Shown here: positions 1 to 5,260 of the stretch, in pieces
How positions within the stretch are numbered: position 1 is the stretch's first letter
How the letters are laid out: each line of letters begins with the position of its first letter
NCBI GenBank assembly: GCA_003445035.1
Contig: DLVV01000182.1
Span: forward strand, 14,981-24,026
Direction of reading: 5' to 3'
DNA from: Planctomycetaceae bacterium
Lineage (GTDB): Bacteria > Planctomycetota > Planctomycetia > Planctomycetales > Planctomycetaceae
Length of the DNA: 9,046 nt
Made by a program: the position numbers and the translations under genes
Notes under the pieces: model-generated
What the model saw: only the letters and a program-made list of their open reading frames with translations
Databases searched by the model: none
Told to the model about the DNA's origin: nothing

Positions 1-275
1 CCAATTTGTGTCTCTTTTCAAACAGGCGATCAGAACCGGGATGTCTTGTAGTTCTTACACGGCACGTTGAACCGTATTTGTAGAATCCGTCCCCTTTTGC
101 GGGATTTCTTTTCCGGAGTTCGGCTTGGGATCCAGCCTCGCCCCGTTTTGCGTGCTAGGTTTTCGTGAGTAGCCAAACAGGGCAATCGACGAGCCAGGCA
201 GGGCGATCGATCACGAGTTCCTTTCTTGTTCGGGTCGGCCACCGGCTGATTCGGCCGGCTGGGGAGCGGGGACCG
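1..275. other. Upstream intergenic region, no supported gene
   Basis: I find no convincing gene here. Frames that cross the region are either antisense shadows of the gene at 276 or a GTG-started N-terminal extension of it (from 165) whose Ser/Arg/Gly-rich translation does not resemble the body of the protein. The first 120 bases look richer in A/T than the rest of the window, as expected of a promoter region. TTGAAC (67-72) and TAGAAT (81-86) both occur, but only 8 bases apart, so they do not form a normal sigma-70 pair. I do not call a promoter. No strong hairpin with a T-run is visible. Confidence 0.5.
261..266 (+). promoter_or_regulatory. Ribosome binding site deciding the start at 276
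   Basis: The purine run GGGGAG lies 9 bases before the ATG at 276. It is the clearest Shine-Dalgarno-like site in the window and favours this ATG over the in-frame GTG at 165. Confidence 0.55.
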
Positions 276-959
276 ATGGACTTCCTGAAGAAATTCATAT
301 CTGCCAAAACACGTGAACCGGCTCCAGGTCGAGTGGCGAGCAGTTTCTCGGACCTGACCGATGACCAGTTGGAGACGCATTTGAAGATTGCCCGTTACGG
401 CAACTTCGTGCTGACCGATGCGGTTCGCCCATCGTACGACTTGCAGGTGGTGCCTCGGACCGGCTTCCGTCACGACACCTACAGCGACGGTGAGACGGGA
501 ATCGCGATTCCCGTGTTGATGGCTTCGATTTCGAGTGAGCAGATCCTTGATCTCTTCGTCGACCTGCTTGATCCACTGGGCGGGGAGGTCGACGTGGTGC
601 TGGAGACCAGTCACCACACACGCGGCGATGGACACGAGGATTATTACCGCGAGAGCATCGAGTTGCCGATTCTCAAGAGCGTGCTGTACGACTTCGAGGA
701 GATGCTGGTCGACGACGGATGTATGGGAGTGGCGGTGTTGAACCCGCGGATCCCGATGGAGGTCCAGTTCGACGAGCACAAGATCTTCACGCTTTACGGC
801 CAGGACCTCGGCGAGTTCGAGAAGGTCTTCGACGAGCACGGGGTGTCGTGCAGCGAGGACATCAAGTTCATCACCGAGGCCGAGCACGTCCACAGCTCGA
901 CCGACACCTTCTCCGAGCAGTTCGAGCAGCTGCGTTTCCGGCTGGGGATCGAGGACTGA
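276..959 (+). CDS. Acidic hypothetical protein, 227 aa
   Basis: I do not recognise this protein or assign it a function. The ATG at 276 is preferred because of the GGGGAG site before it and because the natural-looking sequence starts there (MDFLKKFISAK). The 227 residues hold about 45 Asp/Glu against about 19 Lys/Arg, so the protein is strongly acidic. There is no signal peptide and no membrane segment, so it is probably cytoplasmic. The pattern is a mixed alpha/beta one: a helical N-terminus (about 1-40), hydrophobic strands such as IAIPVLMASI (76-85) and VDVVLE (105-110), a His-rich turn (TSHHTRGDGHEDYY, 111-124), a long helix (about 126-146), and a C-terminal part rich in F, E and D. Only two Cys are present (149 and 202). 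The gene is monocistronic as far as the window shows and converges on the next gene with a 28-bp gap. The normal codon pattern and lack of frame breaks make it a real gene. Confidence 0.85.
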   Translation: MDFLKKFISAKTREPAPGRVASSFSDLTDDQLETHLKIARYGNFVLTDAVRPSYDLQVVPRTGFRHDTYSDGETGIAIPVLMASISSEQILDLFVDLLDPLGGEVDVVLETSHHTRGDGHEDYYRESIELPILKSVLYDFEEMLVDDGCMGVAVLNPRIPMEVQFDEHKIFTLYGQDLGEFEKVFDEHGVSCSEDIKFITEAEHVHSSTDTFSEQFEQLRFRLGIED

Positions 960-987
960 GCGTGAGGGGGGCGTGTGGCCCGTCGCT

Positions 988-1521
988 CTAGCCGTCGCTC
1001 CGTGCCTGGATCGTTGCCAGGGCGGCCTGGACCTGGATCATCGCGTCCCGGCTCTCGAGGATGTTCTGCCGGAACACGCCGGGTCTTGTCACGGCTTGCA
1101 TCCGCATCAGTTCTTCACCCGAACCGCCCTGCAGCACGACATCGGCGGCCGAAAAGAACTCCTGGCCCGTCCGGTACGGGGCAATGGCCACTTCGCTGAT
1201 GTCCTCGAGTGCGACCTGGCTGTGCATTCTCTTGGACAGCGAATGCTGCACCATGACGCGTTTGCTGGTCACCGTGTATCGCCGCCCGGTGAATTTCGTC
1301 AGCAGGTAAACCGCGGCCGCGACGGGGGCCAGCAGCAGGACCGGCGCGTACGCCAGGTTGATGTTCAGCCCGGGCAGCCGGATAGTGGGCGCGGCTTCCA
1401 GCAGGCCACCGATCACGCGTCCGATGGCGGTCGAGGCGATCGAGGGCCATCGCGAGATGATGGCCCGTTCGGCCTGCGTTTCGGCGCCGGGGATCGCTTG
1501 AGGAATCGCGGCGGTGCTCAT
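988..1521 (-). CDS. Membrane-anchored bacterial PH-domain (bPH2/DUF304-like) protein
   Basis: This is a 177-aa protein. Residues 1-27 are polar, 28-44 are weakly hydrophobic, and 57-76 (AYAPVLLLAPVAAAVYLLTK) form a clear membrane segment. This is followed by a PH-like beta domain at about 80-135, starting with the hallmark RRYTVTSKRVMVQ and continuing with VALEDISEVAIAP and ADVVLQGG, then a C-terminal helix (about 150-175). The layout of an E-x-x-I...RPS-like N-terminus, a membrane part and then 'Y-x-(V/L)-T-x-x-R' matches the YdbS/YdbT/DUF304 group, whose members are membrane proteins of mostly unknown function. I chose the ATG at 1521. A TTG at 1542 and a GTG at 1536 in frame would add only 7 or 5 residues, and they overlap the GGGAG at 1540-1536 that may serve as a distant ribosome binding site. 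The HD hydrolase gene lies 96 bp upstream on the same strand, so co-transcription is possible but not shown. No terminator is visible in the 28 bp before the convergent gene. Confidence 0.8.
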   Translation of the reverse strand: MSTAAIPQAIPGAETQAERAIISRWPSIASTAIGRVIGGLLEAAPTIRLPGLNINLAYAPVLLLAPVAAAVYLLTKFTGRRYTVTSKRVMVQHSLSKRMHSQVALEDISEVAIAPYRTGQEFFSAADVVLQGGSGEELMRMQAVTRPGVFRQNILESRDAMIQVQAALATIQARSDG

Positions 1522-1555
1522 GGCTTGTCGTCTCACTCCCAAGGCAGCCGTTGAT

Positions 1556-1565
1556 TTGCCGGCAA
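1556..1565. repeat. 10-bp perfect palindrome in the 96-bp spacer
   Basis: TTGCCGGCAA is a perfect inverted repeat in the spacer between the HD gene and the PH-domain gene, 35 bp before the start of the latter. A CGTTG/CAACG pair overlaps it. Position and symmetry would allow an operator or a small hairpin, but a palindrome this short can arise by chance in G+C-rich DNA. No convincing promoter was found in the rest of the spacer (1522-1617). Confidence 0.2.
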
Positions 1566-1617
1566 CGACCGCAAGCAGCGCAGGATAGCAGACACCATTC
1601 GGCCGTGCCAGCGACCC

Positions 1618-2979
1618 TCAGTCCTCCCGTGATGTCGCGGCGGGTTGCACGCGGCCGAGAGCTCTTTCGAGGCATTCGGAGAACTGATTCGGATCGGACA
1701 ACGGGTCGGCGAGTCGTGGGTGGGCGAACAGGCGGACCCTCTTGACGTAGTCGTCGAACTGGGTGCGGGCCAGGGCGTCGATGACCGGCGAGACGTCCCG
1801 CAGGTGCCGATAGGACCCGGTCTTGGGCGAGTAGATCTCGACATCGAACTCGATTTCCCGGTGGGGAGGCGGCGCGTCGATCAGCAGGTCGGTGGGGGCG
1901 ACGGCCTGGCCGATCCGGCCCGAGACCTCCTCGGCAAGCACGTCGCTGAGTCCGACCAGCCAGTTGTAGGGTTGGTGAGCCAGCCGCTGATACAGTTCGG
2001 GTGCCTCGTAGAAACTGAATTCTCCGACCCGCTTGTAGAGTTCGCGTTGGGTGCCAAAGACGCCTTCCAGCAATCCGTCGCACGGCCCGTCGGCGGCTCG
2101 CCGCCGCATTTCCTCGATCGTCTCCGCCTCGCTCTTGCGAAAGAACGTCTCGAGGTCCAGTTGGTCGTGAAGGTGAAAGAACGCCCGGGCGAACATGCTG
2201 GTGGCACTGCGGACCGCGTGGTGCCAGTAGACCTCGCTGAACATCACGTAGCGTGCAAAGACCATCAGTTCGGCGGCGGTGCGGCCCTTGGTCGAGATCG
2301 CCAGTCCGTCCCCGTTCTCGTTGGTGACCAGGGATGCCATCAGTCGGTTGCGATCGAAGTGGCGGCCGTAGGGAACACCGCAGTGCAGGCTGTCGCGGCC
2401 CAGGTAGTCCATCTTGTCGATGTCGATCGGTCCCGAGAGGATCGAACGGATCAGTCGCATGGCGGGGGTGTCGGTGCGGGCCACCAGCACGTCGAGCACC
2501 TCGCCGGGTTCGATGTTCCAGTCTCGCTGCAGCACGGTCGCCAGCGGGCTGCCATCGGAGAGGAATTCGGCGGCGAAGGCCTCGTGAGGCGGCAGCCCGG
2601 GCAGTTTCAGATCTTCGATCGGGTGGCAATACGGCCAGTGACCCAGGTCGTGCAGCAGCGCCGAGGCCATCAGCACTTCGACGGTGTGGCGGTCGACGGT
2701 TGCGCAGAACCTCGGGTCGCGGCCCAACTGCCAGACGTACCGCAGCGCGTTGTGGAAGACACCCAGGGCGTGTTCGAACCGGGTGTGGGTTGCTCCGGGG
2801 TAGACACGCGACACCAGGCCCAACTGGGTGATCTGCCTCAGCCGCTGGAACTCCGGCGTGTCGACCAGTGCGCGGACTCGCGGTGTGAACGGCACGTCCT
2901 GTTCAACGGGGATCCGGACGATGCCTCGTCCGGCTTCGAGGTTGGTCAGCTCGGGGATGTCACCATAAGGGTGCTGCAT
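1618..2979 (-). CDS. HD-domain nucleotide triphosphohydrolase (COG1078/SAMHD1-like)
   Basis: This 453-aa protein belongs to the HD-superfamily phosphohydrolases that include Bacillus YwfO, Enterococcus EF1143 and human SAMHD1, some of which convert dNTPs to deoxynucleosides plus triphosphate. Its length fits bacterial members (about 430-460 aa). The N-terminal part has the family pattern FQRLRQITQLG (44-54) and HTRFEHALGV (65-74). The metal and catalytic residues are intact: R67 and H70, the HD pair H110-D111 within LLHDLGHWPYCH, and D188 within PIDIDKMDYLGRD (184-196). K189, Y192 and D196 match the SAMHD1 substrate contacts K312, Y315 and D319. The segment YWHHAVRSA (251-259) matches the conserved helix after them. 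The C-terminal 190 residues are more variable, as in relatives, where that part serves oligomerisation or allosteric control. I chose the ATG at 2979 because the family similarity begins soon after it. The open frame continues upstream to 3177, but that part is low in family features and crosses a TATAAT box. It is divergent from the large operon at 3176. Substrate (dGTP, other dNTPs or ppGpp-like nucleotides) cannot be read from the sequence. Confidence 0.92.
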   Translation of the reverse strand: MQHPYGDIPELTNLEAGRGIVRIPVEQDVPFTPRVRALVDTPEFQRLRQITQLGLVSRVYPGATHTRFEHALGVFHNALRYVWQLGRDPRFCATVDRHTVEVLMASALLHDLGHWPYCHPIEDLKLPGLPPHEAFAAEFLSDGSPLATVLQRDWNIEPGEVLDVLVARTDTPAMRLIRSILSGPIDIDKMDYLGRDSLHCGVPYGRHFDRNRLMASLVTNENGDGLAISTKGRTAAELMVFARYVMFSEVYWHHAVRSATSMFARAFFHLHDQLDLETFFRKSEAETIEEMRRRAADGPCDGLLEGVFGTQRELYKRVGEFSFYEAPELYQRLAHQPYNWLVGLSDVLAEEVSGRIGQAVAPTDLLIDAPPPHREIEFDVEIYSPKTGSYRHLRDVSPVIDALARTQFDDYVKRVRLFAHPRLADPLSDPNQFSECLERALGRVQPAATSRED

Positions 2980-2986
2980 CGACGGA

Positions 2987-2992
2987 ATTATA
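2987..2992 (-). promoter_or_regulatory. Minus-strand -10 box TATAAT, likely leaderless promoter of the HD gene
   Basis: Read on the minus strand, a perfect TATAAT is followed by seven bases (TCCGTCG) and then the ATG at 2979. Transcription usually starts 6-8 bases after a -10 box, so the transcript would begin at or next to the A of the ATG. No Shine-Dalgarno sequence is present before this ATG, which fits. No good -35 hexamer is seen 16-18 bases upstream, so the box could depend on an activator or another sigma factor, or be a chance match. Confidence 0.5.
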
Positions 2993-3120
2993 GCTGGAAT
3001 TGTCCGGTTGCACCCGGTCGGATCAACCACCACGGCGGTCGGGGACGTAGGAATCACCGGCTGGCCCCCGCGTGCCAAACCCGCATGGCCCCAACGGCCC
3101 GCAAGCTCTACTATCCGCGG

Positions 3121-3165
3121 TCCCTCCCGCCCTGCCCGTTTCGCCCCCATTTCCTCCCCGTTACT
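3121..3165 (+). other. Pyrimidine-rich leader before the DUF2079 gene
   Basis: Of 45 bases, 38 are C or T on the plus strand, ending 10 bases before the ATG at 3176. There is no Shine-Dalgarno sequence between the tract and the start. The tract probably lies in the 5' leader of the three-gene operon. A TACTAT at 3111-3116 could be its -10 box, but no matching -35 is evident. Its role is unknown. Confidence 0.3.
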
Positions 3166-3175
3166 CGAATCGCCC

Positions 3176-5236
3176 ATGCCCGCGACGCCCTCACGTCGCT
3201 ATCTGCCGTTGCCCTGGCTGGTCCTCGTCGTCGGCGTGGCCCTGCAGGCGATGTTCCTGCAGACGGTCCTCAGCGACCGCACTCTCGCCTCGCAGTGGTT
3301 CAGCACCAGCACCTGGAGCGAGGTGGCCGGGGCACTGGGCGGGATGGTGGATGACGAGTCGGGGGAAGTTCGTCGGGAGGTGAGATACCCGGCCCTGGCG
3401 GGTTTCCTGGCCGTGGTGTCGCTGGTGCTGTTGGTGTCCGGATCGATGGTCGCCGGTCACAGGACAGGCCGGGGTGTCCGCGTCGAGGTGTCCGACTGGG
3501 CCCTGCGGGGCTGGGCCTGGTGGTTGTTGCCGGGGGCCTGGGAACTGGTTCGCGTGGCCGGGGTGCTGGCCGGATCCGCGTGGCTCGAGGAGTTGGCGAT
3601 TCGAACGGTGTCGCTGGTCGGAGCGATGTCATTGGCCGGGTGGCTGTCGGCCTGGCTGGCGACGGCGTGGCCAGTCGGCGGCCGATCGCTGGAAGCGACG
3701 GTATCCCCCGGACGACGGACCTGGGCGATGGCCCTGGCGGCGGTGGCGGTCTACACGGTGTGTGCCACGGCGATCAACTGGGCCCGCTACAACAACCTGT
3801 TGATTCCGCATGGCGATTCGGCGATGTACGAGGAGCACCTGTGGAACACGTGGCACGGCAAGGGTTTTCGCAGCTACCTGGATGACGGACGGCTGTTCCT
3901 GGGCGAGCATCCCCAGGTGGCCCACCTGTTCTTGAGCCCGCTGTACTGGATCTGGCCGTCGCACCGGATGCTGGAGTTGTGCGAATCGGCGGCACTGGCG
4001 GCCGGCGCCCTGGCAGTCCTGAGGCTGACGAAGCGAGAAACGCGGTCGGACGTGCTGGCCCTGTTCCTGGCGATGGCTTACCTGTTGGCGTTTCCCCTGC
4101 ACTTTCTGGATATCGCGATCGACGGCAAGACATTCCGTCCGATCAGCCTGGGCGTGCCGTTGTTGCTGTGGGGGATCGAACGCTGGGAGTCGGGACGGGT
4201 GAAGACGGCGGCGTTGCTGTTGCTGTTGGCACTGGCGGCCAAGGAGGACTTCTGCCTGGTGATTGCTCCGCTGGGAGCCTGCTGGGCCTGGCGGGCGTCT
4301 CGTGCCGCTGGCGGTCCGGATCGTCTCAGGCGGGCCTGGGGGATCGGGATCGCTGCCGGTGGAGTTGGCTGGTTGCTGTTGGTGCTGCTGGTGGTGATTC
4401 CCGCCTTTCGTGGCGACGTGCCGCATTACGCGCAGTACTTCGGCGAACTGGGCGGGACGCCCGCCGCGATCCTGGGCACTTCCATCCAGCGACCCGGACT
4501 GGTGTTGGCCAAGTGGTCCAGCCCCAGGACGGCGTTCTACGCCCTGGCGTTGCTGTTGCCGGTGGGGATGTTGCCGTTGGCCCGTGCCGGTCGCCTGGCC
4601 GTGGCGGCTCCGGTTTTTGCGATGCTGTGCCTGCTGGAGTTCTCGACCGGCGACTCGCCCGGCCAGCCGGTCGTGCCGTTTCACCATTTCCACGCACCGT
4701 TGCTCCCGATCCTCTACTGGGCGGCCGCCGGCGGTCTGGGTCGGCTGGTCGACCGCAACCCGGCATCGGCGTCCCGCGGTGGCTGGTTTGTCCTTTCGGC
4801 CGCGGCGGCCTGCGGGCTGTTCTTCAGTGCCGGGCCACTGGGACTGGCCTTCTGGGATTCCGGTTCCGATCACCATGGTGCGACCCTGCTGAAGACCAGT
4901 CGACGCGCCGAGCTGTTTGCCGAGGTCGAATCGCTGGTTCCGGTCACCGCCCGTGTGTTCTCGACCGACTTTGTCCACCCCCGGTTCACTCACCACGCCC
5001 GTTCGTACGATTACAGCAAGTATCACCGGCACAGCGACGCCGAATTGACCGAGCCGGTGGCCGGGCAGGATTACTACATCGTGATCGATGTGCAGCATCC
5101 CTACAGCACGGTCCAGTCGGTCGACGACGTGCTCGAGCTGAAACAGGATGACGGGTCGTGGGAGGTGCTGCGGCTGGTCACCGACGACTCCGGCACACTC
5201 TACTACATCGTGCTCCACCGACGCCCGGCTTCCTGA
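3176..5236 (+). CDS. DUF2079 multi-pass membrane protein (GT-C-like)
   Basis: This is a 686-aa integral membrane protein with about 12-14 hydrophobic segments (for example 12-31, 72-93, 112-133, 143-164, 183-201, 270-283, 292-310, 344-372, 388-410, 453-469, 474-488, 508-522 and 537-558). The DUF2079 signature is clear: an acidic loop HGDSAMYEEHLWNTWHGKGF (212-231), then LGEHPQVAHLFLSPLYWIWP (242-261), AAKEDF (354-359), FHAPLLPILYWAAAGGL (505-521), and a non-membrane C-terminal domain (about 575-686) with SLVPVTARVFSTD. This family resembles GT-C glycosyltransferases, in which an acidic residue of the first large outer loop (here D214, E219 or E220) acts in catalysis; no activity is established for DUF2079 itself. 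The ATG at 3176 is followed by a basic stretch and the first membrane helix, as expected. No ribosome binding site is seen. About five hydrophobic segments come before the acidic loop, more than I expect for the family. It is the first gene of the operon; the next starts 24 bp after its stop. Confidence 0.88.
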   Translation: MPATPSRRYLPLPWLVLVVGVALQAMFLQTVLSDRTLASQWFSTSTWSEVAGALGGMVDDESGEVRREVRYPALAGFLAVVSLVLLVSGSMVAGHRTGRGVRVEVSDWALRGWAWWLLPGAWELVRVAGVLAGSAWLEELAIRTVSLVGAMSLAGWLSAWLATAWPVGGRSLEATVSPGRRTWAMALAAVAVYTVCATAINWARYNNLLIPHGDSAMYEEHLWNTWHGKGFRSYLDDGRLFLGEHPQVAHLFLSPLYWIWPSHRMLELCESAALAAGALAVLRLTKRETRSDVLALFLAMAYLLAFPLHFLDIAIDGKTFRPISLGVPLLLWGIERWESGRVKTAALLLLLALAAKEDFCLVIAPLGACWAWRASRAAGGPDRLRRAWGIGIAAGGVGWLLLVLLVVIPAFRGDVPHYAQYFGELGGTPAAILGTSIQRPGLVLAKWSSPRTAFYALALLLPVGMLPLARAGRLAVAAPVFAMLCLLEFSTGDSPGQPVVPFHHFHAPLLPILYWAAAGGLGRLVDRNPASASRGGWFVLSAAAACGLFFSAGPLGLAFWDSGSDHHGATLLKTSRRAELFAEVESLVPVTARVFSTDFVHPRFTHHARSYDYSKYHRHSDAELTEPVAGQDYYIVIDVQHPYSTVQSVDDVLELKQDDGSWEVLRLVTDDSGTLYYIVLHRRPAS

Positions 5237-5260
5237 TCCGACCTGGTCCCGCGATTGAAC

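Noticed and set aside
30..893. A 287-codon minus-strand frame opposite the first gene
   Set aside because: Antisense shadow; no start signal and no family pattern, and the plus-strand gene has a good ribosome binding site.
981..1000. CGTCGCTC repeated twice (981-988 and 993-1000) at the convergent junction
   Set aside because: Short repeat without hairpin or T-run; not supported as a terminator or binding site.
1115..2629. A 504-codon minus-strand frame overlapping the HD and PH-domain genes in another frame
   Set aside because: Arg/Pro/Ala-rich translation typical of an out-of-frame read; it spans two genes that each have clear domains.
2980..3177. N-terminal extension of the HD protein by 66 residues to an ATG at 3177
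   Set aside because: It would cross the TATAAT box and overlap the start of the divergent operon, and the extension lacks family-like sequence.
1645..3354. A 569-codon plus-strand open frame opposite the HD gene
   Set aside because: Antisense shadow caused by high G+C. The opposite strand encodes a full HD hydrolase with all catalytic residues, while this frame gives low-complexity V/G/Q/R-rich sequence with no family pattern.
4206..4232. Simple run of GCTGTTG-like units in the DUF2079 gene
   Set aside because: Encodes a leucine-rich membrane helix (LLLLLAL); explained by the protein.
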